From Calliphora vicina (taxonomy: Eukaryota; Arthropoda; Insecta; Diptera; Calliphoridae), in contig NC_088784.1 in the NCBI RefSeq assembly GCF_958450345.1, positions 43,648,278 through 43,712,277 on the forward strand: DNA of 64,000 nucleotides, read 5' to 3'. A model generated the notes under the pieces. The model was not told where the DNA came from. It saw only the letters and a program-made list of their open reading frames with translations, and did not search any database. Positions 34,618 through 47,335 of this stretch are shown one piece after another; position 1 is the stretch's first letter, and the number at the start of each line of letters is the position of its first letter. The position numbers and the translations under genes are program-made.

Positions 34618-35261
34618 TTTGCGTTTTTAACCTATCCGCCAGGTGTTTTTTAGCCGCTCCTAACCTGGAAACAGACGCTGACCAGGAAGCCGTCCACTTT
34701 GGATACCGTCGCGCCTGGATTTTTGTTTTGACTAGGGATCCACGAAGTCGTCATTCTTCCAACTACTCCTCTCTAGAGGGTAGCCTTGTGGATGGATACC
34801 TAATATCCTCTCGCCCTGTCACAGGACTTCGCTGAGCTCGTGTACTTTTTTATAGTACGCTCTCCATACCTGCCTAAACTAGGGTCCGCGGGGTCGTTAC
34901 TCCCGTTATCCTCTCCTGAGGATACCCTTGCGGTAATAACGATCTTGCGATCGCTTGGTTTTAGCCTAATAAAAGCATACGTCCCAAAGGTCCGTATTTA
35001 TGTATGTAAGTATGTATATAGAACTTAACTTAGCTTCGACGAAGTTTGTTTTAGTGCTCGATGAGGATATTCTATATTTGTAATTTTTTTGAAATCGGAA
35101 CACACACTAAGAAATAGGATCGTTTTAAAAAGTAACAGGTGTCCTACTTTGGGGACCAGGGGCCCCTTTGCGCATGTAAAATTTCATTCAAATCGGGCTA
35201 AGGGTTGAGAAGTTTCAGATTTATTTCGCTCTTTTTTTCAATACCACTGTGCGCTGTGTAC

Positions 35262-35585
35262 AATAAATAGTAGGATGGTAGGATAACGTCAACTAAATAT
35301 ACATTTAGCTATTTTTCATTTAGAAATTCGAAATTTTGCAAAATTTGTTTGGCCATACCTGCTAATAGGTTAACGGTGTCGTGCAAAGACAAAAACTCAT
35401 ACACAAGTAAATACGGATGTATTTTAAGTAAAAATTAGCTCTTATTTTAATATTTCTCAAAATATGTTAATTTTTTCCTACATCTCTTGTTCAAGTGGCC
35501 TGAGACACGTTAATGGTCTGGGGAGTTTTTAATAACTTTAAAGATGTTTAACCAATTTTTGTATTTTATATCTGTTATATAGATT
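35262..35585. mobile_element. Relic of the 49936-type fold-back element
   Basis: TAGTAGGATGGTAGGATAAC, AATAGGTTAACGGTGTCGTG and GTGGCCTGAGACACGTTAAT match the palindromic element at 49936-52022. It is internally deleted and starts within 11 bp of the FB-A end. Confidence 0.7.
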
Positions 35586-36765
35586 ACCAATTAACACGCC
35601 ATAAAGTTTAATATATAGTCGAGCTTACTCAATTCAACTGTCAATTCTATATGACTCCTTAACAATTTTTCACAATTAAATGCAAATAAGTTTTCTTACA
35701 TGCGGGGCACAACAATTAAAATGATAAACGATTGCATACTGTGTATAAATTGGTAGACATTAGAAATGTTGCACAAAAATCAATTAAAACCATACTGTAT
35801 TGAAATATACATCCATACACACATAAATAAGTAAGTTGTAAGAAAATAAATATAAAGTTTATTTCCTGCATTTGACACATTATACGCAAAGATACCATAA
35901 AAACGTACAATGGTCTATTCACAAAGACGTCTAAGTAACACTAATTCAATACGAGCACCTGTGCGGTTTGCTTTGATAATTGAAATAAATTTATCTATAA
36001 AATATTTGGCATTTTACCAACTTGGTATGAATTGGAGTAAGAAATCACAGATACGAAGAGATGATCTTATCCTACAACTACGAATGTGTGTTATAGTGTT
36101 ATCCGTCGGCTTTTACACTCTACACAAATACAAATTATAAATACAATTAAATTGGTCAATTACTTTCCATTTGATATAAATATTGTTATGTATAGAACTT
36201 AGTATCCGGGATATACACGAAAATCTAGGTAGTCGATCATATCTCAGTCATCATGATATCAAATAAATTTTAGTTTTGGCTGCACCAAAATCATTGTAGA
36301 CCTGTGATATCCATGATTTTTGTTCAAAATCATCACCTTCGGAACTACATAGTCCTAGGGATGCTTTTTTCGAGAGATTAACTTTGGTATCATTATGCGC
36401 TGCATGTCTGGAAATAAATGGGCGTGGCACCACTCATACAAAGTAAATATTTGTTTTTGAATATCTGGAGAAATATAATTGTGAAAGTCTTCAAACATAA
36501 CACATCACTGCATGAAATTTCACCTAAAATGTGAGGGAGGGATAGTTATTTCTATTGGATTAGTTATTTTCGTATATTTGGTGAACAATAATTTTGAAAG
36601 TCTTCAAAAATATGTTCTGTATTTTGCTGATCTTAAGCCGGTTATTGTGGAATTATTAATTTGGATTTTATAAACTCTTAATATAATTTTATATACATAT
36701 GTACATTTCAAATAAATAAACATCTGCTTAATAACCTCCCCTCCTAAGTGCTTTATATATTTATA
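35586..36765. other. Spacer with degraded repeat units
   Basis: 35590-36180 is unrecognised AT-rich DNA; short frames on both strands lack support. 36190-36660 resembles, inverted, the units at 39757-40370 (GGGCGTGGCACCACTCATAC). No gene seen. Confidence 0.4.
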
Positions 36766-36780
36766 CTAGCTAAAAACCGG

Positions 36781-36796
36781 TGTGCTTCGCTACACG
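36781..36796 (-). terminator. Helitron terminal hairpin
   Basis: GTGT/ACAC and GC/GC pair around a GAA loop with one bulged A, about 11 bases before the CTAG end. In Helitrons this hairpin marks the end of rolling-circle transposition. Confidence 0.78.
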
Positions 36797-37068
36797 TATC
36801 GTTATGAAATAAAAAGTTTAGAGTTAAAAAATATATTTATTTAGTAATTAAAATCTACAGTTTTCCTTTTAAATTAATTCTTATTCTATTATCTCACGAT
36901 TTACAATATATTTAGTATATGTAAAATTACTTTGTAATGTATGTAATAGTATCTAGTACATTATTTATTTCTTATTTGCTAACCTTTATATGAATTGTAA
37001 TAAAATAGAAAAGTTTATAGCAAAAAATATTTTTATTTAATGTTTAGTATATACAATTTTTGCATTAA

Positions 37069-37400
37069 TTATTTATTTTTCCCATCTGGTGCATAGACAT
37101 AGTCTGTTTGGTTTTCCACTCGCGTACGTTCAACATAAAGCTGTATATGTGAAAAACATGGAATTTCCAGATTTAGTCCACAAACTTGCAAAGATTGACC
37201 TTGAGCTTTATTAATTGTCATTGCAAATGCTAGGCGAATAGGAAACTGCAATAGCATAAAATCAAATTTCATTTCCGAAGTTATCATCGGATTACGTGAC
37301 GTCAATACATCTGTCCCTTTATAATTTTCAGTTATAATGTCCACTCTATTAGATTGTTCAATAATTTCATTACCGTAAGTCTAGTGCCACTACAAAGTCG
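37069..37400 (-). pseudogene. Helitron PIF1-like helicase, C-terminal relic
   Basis: The 91-aa frame has NPMITSEMKFDFMLLQFPIR, LAFAMTINKAQGQSLQVCGL and NLEIPCFSHIQLYVERTRVE, then a VYAPDGK-type end. These are the last helicase motifs of Rep-Hel proteins (KAQGQSL; FSHGQLYVA.SR). A GTRLTV-like stretch upstream near 37380 is in another frame, so there is at least one frameshift. Rep and most of the helicase are missing. In an intact protein this domain unwinds DNA during rolling-circle transposition. Confidence 0.88.
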
Positions 37401-37440
37401 TGGTGTAGTAAAGTAAATCTTAGCGATTTAGCCTCCTACA

Positions 37441-38414
37441 AATAAGCAAATAATCATACAAGTAAACAAACACAAATTCATTCAATTCATTTTTATATAC
37501 ATATGTATATGAGAGTTCGTTTGTGACCAGGTCACTTCATTTGTTTTTCGGGTATCATAATTTTTCTGAAGGTTTTTGCGTAAATAAAAATAATGGCGTA
37601 CTTTTTTTGCAAATCTGATTTCAACAGTCGATTCTGTCGATCAAAAATTAAAAATTGGTTTTTGAATCCTTAAAAATAGTTCCAAAAACCCACAACATGG
37701 GTTTTTCATATTTTAAATATTATGTATATTTCATGCATATTTTAAATATGAACGATGAAAATGCATACTAAGCTTATCAAAAGTGTACCAATATTTCCTT
37801 TTTATCACAACCCGTTAAAAAGTTATGCGGCTTTAAAAATGTTTTGTTAAGGCAAACTAATAAAACAAATTCTAAACTTTTTTACCAATTACACTATGCA
37901 CGAAATTTACACTTTTTTTCTGTCAAGAGTGGCACCCAGCTTAAACTAATTCGGGTACGCTAAATTCAATGGTGCTAACCGTTTATTTAGGTTAGCTCGT
38001 ATTTTCGAGATATACCGTTATTTCGAAAATGGAGGAGGTTGCACAACATATATTCGCGTAACTCAAAAACTGAAAAAGAAAACGAAATTCCGCAACGAAA
38101 TTACCTTTAAGTAAAGATTAACATGTTTATACTCTTCGCAGTCGTTTTAGAAATATAAATTTTTTTTTTGCAAAAAAAATAATTTTTTAGAATAATTTAG
38201 AAATTTTTGGTTTTTACAACAGCATTAAAAATTTTAAAAATGCATATACGCTTTTAATTTTTTTTACACGTAAAGAAAATGAACTTCCAAATAAAACAAG
38301 GCCTAAATGATTAAAAATTATTAAATTTTTCATTTTATTCACAAAAAAAAACTACATACAATACAAAATACATTATATTTTATCAAAATACATATTTAGC
38401 TACATCATGCAGTG
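37441..38414. other. Spacer containing TTTTCGGGTATCAT-type MITE pieces
   Basis: 37545 (CATTTGTTTTTCGGGTATCA) and 37735-37805 (inverted GAAAGGAAATATTGGTRC module) belong to the MITE family seen at 16080 and 38645. The rest is AT-rich without a gene. Confidence 0.45.
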
Positions 38415-38640
38415 CACAGTGGTATAGAAAAAAGAGGGAAATAAATCTAAACCCTTAGTCCGATTTGAATGAAATTTGACACGTGCAAAGAAGAAGTGTT
38501 GTAGAGTTTAAGGTTTGAATTCTCCCCGCATGAGTCCACCAGAGGTGCGGCTAGGGGTCCCCAAAGTAGGACTCGGTAAGACTGACTCCAAAGTTATATG
38601 CATTTGAATTTAAAAATTAAGAGCGTATATGCATTTTCTA
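38415..38640. mobile_element. FB-A fold-back relic, left end
   Basis: Starts CACAGTGGTATAG and follows the FB-A arm through GAAATAAATCTAAACCCTTA and GGGGTCCCCAAAGTAGGACT, then jumps to the internal GACTCCAAAGTTATATGCAT module. Degraded, no right end. Confidence 0.7.
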
Positions 38641-38914
38641 ATTTTTAATGCCAATAGAAAGGAAATATTGGTGCCGTTTTGATAATCTTAAAATGCCTTT
38701 TCATTGTGCATGTTTAAAAAAACTAAAATTTTTTTTTTATGAGATTTGCGCTCCCTGGTGTGGATTTTTGAACTATTTTAAGGATAAAAAAATCGTATAG
38801 CAGACACGCATTCTACGGAAAATTCTAAGAAATTTTCCCCAAGAAACCATAGGTCTAAAATCAAATCCTATCTTGCGCACTTCGTCTTTTATCCAATGAT
38901 ATTTCAGTATTTAT

Positions 38915-39592
38915 TTTTATACCCTTCACCTTCGTGAGAAGGGTATATATAAGTTTGTCTTTCCGTTTGTAATTTCTACATTTTTCATTTCCGACCCTAT
39001 AAAGTATATATATTCTGGATCCTTATAGATAGCGGAGTCGATTAAGCCATGTCCGTCTGTCTGTCTGTTGAAATCAATTTTCTGAAGACCCCAGATATCT
39101 TCGGGATCCAAATCTTCAATAATTCTGTCAGACATGCTTTCGAGAAGTTTGCTATTTAAAAGCAGCAAAATCGATCCATAAATAACGGAGATATGAGCAA
39201 AAAACCGGGACAACCTCGATTTTTGACCTATTTTTGATCTATATCTGGATTACTAAGTCATTAATATAGACAATATGGATATCTAATGATAGATATTTCA
39301 AAGTCCATTGCAACGATGTAGATAATGCTATAGTAAGTTGGACCTACAATGGGTCAAAATCGGGAAAAATATTTTTTAACCCAAATTTTTTTTTCATCAA
39401 AAAATTTTTTTTGTAGTAAATTTTTTTTCTAAAAAAAAAATTTAAAAAAATTAAAAAAAAATTTTGAAAATCAATTAAAAAAAAAATTCAATTTTGTTTA
39501 CCTAAAAATATTTAAACAGATTTATTTTAAAGTATAATTTGGTGAAGGGTATATAAGATTCGGCACAGCCGAATATAGCTCTCTTACTTGTT
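38915..39592 (-). mobile_element. mini-me-like repeat, copy 4
   Basis: Complete ends: AACAAGTAAGAGAGC on the minus strand at 39592, and GAAGGGTATAAAAA at 38915. It contains the core, with only about three GTCT units at 39051-39066. Flanking DNA (38812-38900 and 39600-39685) shares inverted modules (CTACGGAAAATT, CATAGGTCT, CTTTTATCCAAT), so it sits in the loop of an older fold-back sequence. Confidence 0.8.
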
Positions 39593-39756
39593 TTTGATAG
39601 TTTTTTTTATTGGATAAAAGACCTATGGATTCTGGAGGAAATTTTCCGTAGATTTTTTACTTTTTGATCGTCTATACAAATCGACCCAGCCTAATGTATA
39701 TATATAGAAGGTTTCCCAATGTATAAACATTTTACCATTTACTTAACATTGTTAGT

Positions 39757-40370
39757 ATTCCGCCCATTTCCGCCTTAAATATTCATATTGAAAGCTGCTA
39801 TAGCTTCCCTTATATAATTTGTCGCATCTATGGGATGTGCCACGCCGACTAATCCAATCCCGACCATTTTCAGCCAAACTATGTAAAATCATAAGAGGGC
39901 AATTCGGACAAAGTTTGAATAATATCGTAATTATAGTTCTCAAGATATATAGAAATAAACTGTTTACTTTGTATGGGAGGTACTCACACCCTGTTCCGAT
40001 AGCTCCCATTTTTTGTTAAACTTCATGCAGTAATACGAAATTGAATCATATAAAGTTATAAGACTTTCACAATTATAGTTCTCGATATATTGGTAAATAA
40101 CTAATAACTAAAACCAAAATAACTAATACAGTGCCGCCCATTTGCAGCCAAGAAATTGACTCGTATAAAGTTTAAATACTTTTACGATTATAGCTCTTCA
40201 GATATTCGAATTTAAGGATTTGCATTTTATAAGAGGTGCAACGCCCACTAATAAAATACCGCCCATTTTCAGCCAAACTATGTAAACAATAAGGGAAATA
40301 TTCGGGCAAAATTTACAGTTCTGCAGATATTCTAAAAAAAACTATTTACTTTGGATAGCTTATAATTTTT
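39757..40370. repeat. Degenerate tandem repeat, CGCCCATTTTCAGCCAAACT units
   Basis: Related units recur around 39840, 40130 and 40245, each with CC(A/G)CCCATTT.CAGCCAA, a block ending in TATAGTTCTC-type sequence, and GTTTACTTTGTATGG. Non-coding; short frames over it are not genes. Confidence 0.6.
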
Positions 40371-41509
40371 ACAATACTCGTAATACAATTTCGTTGGTAC
40401 TAAAACGCTAGTGATATTTATACGTTCAAATACATACATATATACAACTATAGAGTAAGAGGAAGATCATATTGTATTTATACTTAATATAAATATATAT
40501 GTATATAAGATATGAATAGTTTGGAGTGGCTGTTGAGACATTCAATCAATGAAAGTAGCATGTGGGAGTCAACCATTAAAGATTTTTGGCTACAACAGAA
40601 AAAAAGGTGGGTAAGAAACAAAGTTAAATTGATTTCAACTGGAAATATTACATTCATGCCTACATTCATTCAGTCAGTCATTCACTTACTTTATCATTCT
40701 CAGTCATTGTCGGTATTCGGGTGTGGTAGCCACACAATAATGTCATGATGCATCTTTATAATTTGTTTGTTAGTTGCTGTTACATTCATTACTTGGGGTG
40801 TGAAATAAAAACTTAGTAATCGAAGCAGAAGTGAAACTACAATCAAAATATTGTTAAATACTTTTTTGTATTAGCTTTAAATAATTTTGTAGTTTCAAAT
40901 CAAGATTCATTAATTATTAGCAACGATTTTGAATTCAATTAATATTTGTAACTTAAGCAAAGAAATGTATAAATGCCAATAACAATCTTAAAATTGTATT
41001 ATTATTATTTTTTATTTATGTATTTCTTCTTTTATTGATGATCCTGATGTAATAAGAATTCAAATCTTATGAAATTCTTCAGAAGTTCGTCCGATACCTA
41101 CCCATCTAGTGATTGTTTTGTTTTTCATCAGAATCGGTAAAACGTTCGTTCTCCAAAACGGCGGTACCTTTAAGGAAACTCAAACTAATTCATTAGAAGC
41201 GATGGAAATTCATCTTCACCAATTTTAGTGGTTAATGAGTTGTTTAAAATAAATAAAACTCAAACACTAATTTTTTCAATGACAATGCAATTCTATTCAA
41301 AATGTTTAATATGAATAAAAACAAATTCAAAAATTAATGAAGATATGAATCTTGAAATTCAAAGAATTTGTGATTATTTAAAGTATTTTTTAATATTTTT
41401 CATTTATTGTATCTTCACAAAATAATGTGAACTATCAATAATTTGTTCAAATCTTAAATCTAAATATTAATTTTTGTTTACGTCCCACCACAGTTGGACG
41501 AAAAATTAT
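40371..41509. other. Spacer, nothing recognised
   Basis: AT-rich DNA that occurs once in the window. A 78-aa frame at 40512-40748 and its antisense partner have no recognisable domain. Confidence 0.4.
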
Positions 41510-42482
41510 GTTTAATTTATAGATCCTATCATCAGGGCAGGTCTGTTGCATTCCTTCTTCTTAGTCGGATGTAGCCATTACTTCTCATTAATGTTCGTGC
41601 AAGTGGGTTTGGGTGAACTTCTAACTTTTTCAAATATGACTCCGCTTGTTTTTTTATTTAATTTTTCACCAGGAAGACACCTAAGACGTAGGTCCTTAAG
41701 AATGTTAATATTTCTCACATTCCAAGGCGCTGCTGTTATCATTCTTAATATTTTATTTTAGAATCTTTGAACTTTTTCAATATTAGAAGTTGAGGCCGTG
41801 CCCCATAATTGAATTCCATAGCACCATATGGGTTTTATTATTGAGCTGTACAGAAGAGTTTGCAATCTAAACTCAATCTCGAGTTTTCACCAATTAGCCA
41901 GTAAATTTGTAGTAATTTTAACTGAATTTGAGCCAATTTCGTATCGATATGCTTTTTCCAGGTAAGACGTCGGTCTAGATGCAGACCTAGATATTTAACT
42001 TCAGTTTGTTGAGGTATTATATGATTATTTATTAGGATTATTTATCTTCGCAATGTGAAAGTGAGATGTATACATTTTTGCTCGTTTGATTTTATTCTCC
42101 ATTGTTTTAACCACCTTTCTATATCGAGTATGTGGTCTTGTAAAAGTACAGATGCTTCTTGGGGGGTTTCATGAATATAAGCTGTGTCATCAGCAAAAGT
42201 TGATATGTGCGTTCGACTGTTTGTAGGCATATCACAAGTATATAGCAAATATAGGAAGGGACCCAGTATACTTCCTTGGGGTACGCCTGCTTCAATAGGC
42301 TGTGGTGAACTTATGAAGTCTCCCTCTTTAAGAACGAACTTTCGATGACTTAAATAACTTTCTAGAAGCTTATGTGTGTTCACTGGTAAATATTGTTTTA
42401 TTTTCATCGATAATCCTTCATGCCATACTTTGTCGAAGGCTTGCAAAACGTCGATGAAGAGTGCAGAACAATATTTTTTTCT
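41510..42482 (-). pseudogene. Jockey-like LINE reverse transcriptase fragment
   Basis: The minus frame at 42042-42446 reads LQAFDKVWHEGL-type sequence, then AGVPQGSILGPFLYLLYTCD, STFADDTAYIHE (catalytic FADD) and IKSNEQKCIHLTFTLRR. Further on, in broken frames, come VKYLGLHLDRRLTWKKHI (about 41975) and YWLIGENSRLSL, the usual Jockey-clade continuation. The fragment is cut 5' near 42482 within the palm domain and fades near 41510. It is a typical 5'-truncated dead LINE; endonuclease and ORF1 are absent. Confidence 0.87.
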
Positions 42483-42559
42483 TCTGAATTAAAATAGCAA
42501 TATTTTGTAAAATTTATTTTTTGAACAAGACTAAATTTTTGTAAATATGTTAAAGAAAA

Positions 42560-43963
42560 TATATCGATGGCTTAATATAAAAAAGACGTAAGTAAATTTT
42601 TTTAAAAATGTCGTTTTTTATTTATTCCGGTAAACAAATGTCAGATGCACCTTGCCTCAAAAATTCAGGAGGATATTATTACAAATAACAGATTTATAAC
42701 GATTTCAAAAAAAGTCCTAAGTCAAGCCCTAACTCGTTTTTTTTTGTTTTGTTTGATTGGTTATCATTTTTTATAAGTATCAAATTCGATTCTGAATCGG
42801 ATTTTTGCACCTATAAGGAAATTTAACAGTTTTATGTCGCTGAGTGTGATTCATGAAAAAAATGGAAACATTTTATAAAACTACATAATTTCACAATATA
42901 CAATATTTTAACACACGAATTGGACAACAAATGGATGTCTTGGATCTTCCGTTTTTGCGGAGTGTGTTATTAAACACTTGTGGAAGATCCAAACTCTACC
43001 AAAACCGCAATTTAATATTCTCTAATGCATTGTTGGCTTTTATTATGGAAACTCAAATAATGATTGAACAAAAATTTTTAATAAGTGGACATATTCAGCT
43101 GGAATGTGACTCAAGTCATTCCCTTATAGAAAGAAAAATTAAAAATAAGCAAATAAATTTGCCATCGCAATTTGTGCAATATAAGCTCACCATTTGCACA
43201 ACGACTATTTTCTAAATTGAAAATACTATTTTCTAAATTGAAAACTTGCCTAAACGATACTCTTCGACTCGTCCTGGTAAAAATATTGCTTACTATAAAA
43301 GTTCATGAAATGTATGTACTCAAACCTCAATTTCAAAATTTAAGCAGATGTATTGGTGATCTTATTGTAAATATTCTACGAGCCTTGGCGTATAACTCAT
43401 CAGGATCAATATATTTCAAAACAGACTTAACTGACAGTCACGAATCTCTCCCACATAGATCAAAGTTGGTGATTAAAGATATCCCACTTATTCACTTTAT
43501 ATGCAGTAAATAGCAATCCCAAAAAAACCAAATACAGGATTTGAAAAGTTTTTACCTGCATATTGCCAACTTTTTTGATAACTGGTTTAATAAGAAATAA
43601 TTTTTCACAGTTCACTTCTGATTTAATCCTCTTAATTTCATGAATTATTTCATTTTATTATTTAAACCTGAATTATTATAATAATATTATTTTTTCAACT
43701 CAAAATCTCAGGTTTAAAAAAGGCCTAACTTAATTTTTTTTTCATAAATATCAATGAAAAAAGGGCCTATATTAGATAACTTCATTAAAATAAAAAAAAT
43801 TTAATTTGAAATGAGAAATAAAATGTATTGCCTCTTTTTATAAAAAATTGCATTAAAACTTTTTTTGTATCTAAAATTTTATGGATTTTATTAAGTTTTT
43901 TCCTTCTCCTGTAAAGTAACAAAAAATCGAGTTACGCCTTTTTTATATTAAGCCATCGATATA
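42560..43963 (+). mobile_element. 1.4-kb deleted DNA transposon
   Basis: TATATCGATGGCTTAATATA followed by AAAAAAGACGTAA at the left is matched inverted at the right (43910-43963). The inverted repeats are about 45 bp. Inside is only the C-terminal part of a transposase-like protein. No target duplication is clear because both flanks are A-rich. Confidence 0.72.
42931..43560 (+). pseudogene. C-terminal fragment of a transposase-like protein
   Basis: The frame 42931-43215 has CGRSKLYQNRNLIFSNALLA, then IMIEQKFLISGHIQLECDSS and HSLIERKIKNKQINLPSQF. After a frameshift, 43385-43513 has ALAYNSSGSIYFKTDLTD and LPHR, followed by IPKKTKYR. From memory this is the end of a repetitive protein family of insects and cnidarians (SDGC.YQN.N..L..AL...; QKFLE.GHTQMECDSVHS.IE). 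The Asp of the usual SDG is lost (here TCGR). I do not assign a superfamily. Confidence 0.65.
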
Positions 43964-46600
43964 AAATTTATAAGAATCGAAGAATTTCTGAAATTCTTTG
44001 AAAATTCGTTAAAAAAAAATTGTTAAATATGAAATTTGTTGGTATATAGTGATCACTAATTGTCTATATCATCAATGGTGAGTTAAAAAGATGATTTTTC
44101 AAATAGTCTTGTACGTGTAGGACTTTGACAGGATAGAAAATGCATTCCAGCTTTCCAAATGTCAAATAATTCTTTCAATTATTACATAGTATTAAAAAAT
44201 GTGACAATGTCAGCGATATTAAGTCATGTGCCCAAACTAAGAAATTTGGCTGATTGTGACATAATTTGTTCATTAACAAAATTAGTCAATCTGTTGTTCC
44301 TAATTTTCCCATTTCAAAAACCAGTTAAATATTTTAAATAAATCGACAAAATTCAATAATTCACCTTTATTAAAATATTTAAGTGGTGCGATTAAGATAA
44401 ATTTGTACCAAATTTGTAAACTTTTTCAAACCAGTAACGTATTCCCGGGTATCCTGGAAATTTTCGCGATTACCTCAAAGATTAAATTATAACTTCATAG
44501 TAATAAAGGGGAATGTAGTAACCATTGAAAGGTATTTTATTTACTAATTGCTAGTCATTTTTGAGCTACTCCTAATAATATCTAACAACGTTTGCTACCG
44601 ATTCAAAACGGTAATAAGGTAACTGTAACGCTAACTTGGGCTGATTTGGTAACGGTATTTTGGCTTATTTCGGCAAGGGTAGTTTAGCAGTAACGATATT
44701 TGATGTTATTTCGGTAACGGTATTTTAATGATAACGGTACCTTTCACACAGAATTATATTGATAATCAAATTAACAAAAATCGAAATTAAGTTGAAAAAG
44801 TTGGCAATTGTTAAATTCTGTAGATTTCAATAAACGCAATTATTACAATCAAACATTTGTATTTATATAATTTCAGATTATCTATAGAATATCGGTAACG
44901 ATATTTAAGCTGAAAGGGTATTTTAGGGGTAACGTTATCTTAGCGGTTCCGGTAGCCAACCTTTATATCTACACTCGATGTTTCAGATTATCGTGGTGTA
45001 CTGTGTTATTTTAACATATAAGTAAGAACATACATAGATATGTTTATATAACATATCTGTACGTATTAATGTTAGTAATTAAGAGTTAAATGAAAACAAC
45101 ATCTAAATTTCAAATAGATTTTTTTTGTTTTCATTTTACTACTGCCATTATTGTTGTGTTTGTTGTTCGGCTAAAAGCATCAAGAATAAAGTTGAAATAG
45201 AAAAGAGATCATGTGCGCAATGGTGCTAGGTTCCAGCAGCTATGATCCAAACACTAATAACAGCAGATATAAATTATCTATTAAGCACTTCTGGCCAACA
45301 TTGGTCATAAAATAATTTAAATGTCATTTTAATGAAGCTCATAAATTAGCAAATGTGTCAAATATACAAGTACCAGCACAGAATCAGTGCAATAAATGGC
45401 AACACTGTTGCCAGCAACGTTTTTTTTTTTTTGTTTGTTTTGTTGCGAATATGCCAACGAACAAGACAATCAGCCAGCAAGTGAACAATCCAGTCATTTA
45501 GTCAATGCCTGCCTGCCTCACTTCCAACCAAGTATACTAAACACTCACACTCATTTATAAATACCCAACAAACACTGGACTTTGATATGAAGTTGATAGT
45601 AAAATCTTTTTCTTAAGTCTCAAGTATTAATGAATAAATTATATATAGTTACTCTAAATTATAATAACATCGTAAAGTATCTAAAACTGTATTCATAGCA
45701 TAAACTTTACTAAATTGAAATAACTTAGAACCTGATTTAGAAACATGACCGGAAAACTATTGTTTTATGAAAATAACTCAGTTTTCAAAAAAGTGTATAT
45801 TTACTTGTTTTTGGATAGTATTTCTATAGACCCTTAGTAAAACATAAACAACAAATTGTATAGAGCCCTAACTGGAAAAATATATTAAGTGAGTAACAAC
45901 AAACTCTACAACCGATCCGAGCCTAATACTCCGCCAAAATATCATTAATGGTCTAATCCGAATCTTTTTTAATGTACTTACTAGCAATTTCTGTAATTTT
46001 TCGCGTGTTTTCGATATATAATTATTACCTCCGCAATTTTTTAACAACTAACTGTTCTAGGGTTTGAATAGATTTTTTTATATTATATTTCCTAATAAAA
46101 ATATTTTTGAGAGTCTTTTGGACATTGAAAATGAAAAACACTGACTTTAGGTTTTTTTTTAAGTTTTATTTGGTTTTTACTATCTTACTTCAGAAATGTT
46201 TGGTTATGAATGTTTGTGCATAGTAGGATGTTCATTCGAGTAATGATCGTTCGATTAATCAAATAATTTCTTACGAATAATTATTAGAACAATTTCAAAA
46301 TTACCATTTTCGAATAACGAATAATTCGAACAATTTTATATAGAATAATCGAATAAAACGAATAAATGTACATACATATTTAAATTTATTAAATGGTTTA
46401 AAATTTTTCATAATTCCAAATTTAAGTAATAATAACTTACAAAAATTGTATTGTTAACTTAGATTAAAGTTCTGTTGAAAGTGATGGCGAAATTTATAAT
46501 AATAACGTTGAAATAGACGTAGGCCATGATCTTAATATATATATAAGTATTATTATTAACCGGGTACGTAAGTGTTGCAAAATATTTAATAAATCTAATG
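43964..46600. other. Spacer with possible MITE pieces
   Basis: 44590-44970 repeats GGTAACGGTATTTT-type words and may be a degraded element. 46220-46375 is rich in CGAATAATTCGAA words like a hAT-style MITE. 45360-45560 is GC-richer, single-copy-looking DNA. No gene is supportable. Confidence 0.4.
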
Positions 46601-47330
46601 GGAAGATCCATGTGAAAGCGGACAGCAGTCGCATTTACCATCTCCGATTTTAATGAAATTTACCACATACATAATATATCCAATATGTTTCTCATATCAG
46701 TGAAACTCATTCTGATGTAAAAATATCGCGATTTGAAAATTGAAAAATTTGTTAAAAATGTCTAAATTTATATACACATAATTGCCCAAAACTTTGAAAC
46801 TACTCAAAGACCATTTTAAAGCCAAAGATATTGTGCTTAAAATGTGTAAATAAAATTGTTTACTTCCAAAAGGTTAAAGGTCAATTTTCAGAGTATACAT
46901 TTCAATGTAAAAATATCAAAGATCGCGGTGTAAAAATTAATAAAGAACACGGTATGAGGACACTTAAACTCTCTGCTATATTCGTGCAAAAAAATTTCGA
47001 TGGAGGCTCGATTAGTTCCGGAGTTATAAAGAAAGTTATTAAAAGTACGTTTTTTCATATTTGTCATTTTTGTCAATACATACAAACTTCATGACAAAAA
47101 ACTTTCATATAGACACAAATCACATGACCTAATTTCATGGTGATTGGTCCATAATTGGATTTGTAATCCAGTTACTGAACAAAAAAGGTGAAAAATTGGT
47201 AAAAATTTAGAAAAAGGGTAATTTTTTGCACTGGATTTTCGATATGGAAGTTTTGTTTTCCACACATAATATGTATATTGAAAAACACTTTCACACATGG
47301 AAAAATACTATACTGTACATTAGGATGTCC
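46600..47330. repeat. Dispersed repeat family X, copy 1
   Basis: GAAAGCGGACAGCAGTCGCA, CCATCTCCGATTTTAATGAA, ATCGCGATTTGAAAATTGAA and CAAAGATCGCGGTGTAAAAA recur at 62610-63060. The frames at 46831-47094 and on the other strand are not genes. Confidence 0.7.
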
Positions 47331-47335
47331 CTTAT

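Larger units (their letters stand above)
30765..34998 (-). mobile_element. R1-clade non-LTR retrotransposon, nearly full length
   Basis: A minus-strand LINE of about 4.2 kb has a 5' UTR ending in a run of 13-14 C (about 34604-34617), ORF1 with CCHC knuckles, ORF2 with endonuclease and reverse transcriptase, a short 3' UTR and a poly-A tail. Both flanks are TACA-type repeats. In R1-clade Waldo elements of Drosophila, insertion into (ACAY)n repeats is established, so a Waldo-like identity is a good inference. Several frameshifts inactivate it. Confidence 0.88.
30400..35251. mobile_element. FB-A fold-back relic interrupted by a LINE
   Basis: 30412-30735 matches the FB-A interior at about 548-900, and 35018-35251 matches about 940-1247, ending ATACCACTGTG. 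The 4.2-kb LINE occupies the gap at a GTAT tract. The left arm of the fold-back is missing. Confidence 0.7.
36766..37440 (-). mobile_element. Helitron 3' part
   Basis: On the minus strand the element ends in CTAG (36769-36766) followed by T, the canonical Helitron terminus. A short hairpin (GTGTAGC GAA GCACAC, 36796-36781) lies just upstream. A helicase relic lies further in. The 5' end (TC) was not found; similarity fades near 37440. Confidence 0.83.
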
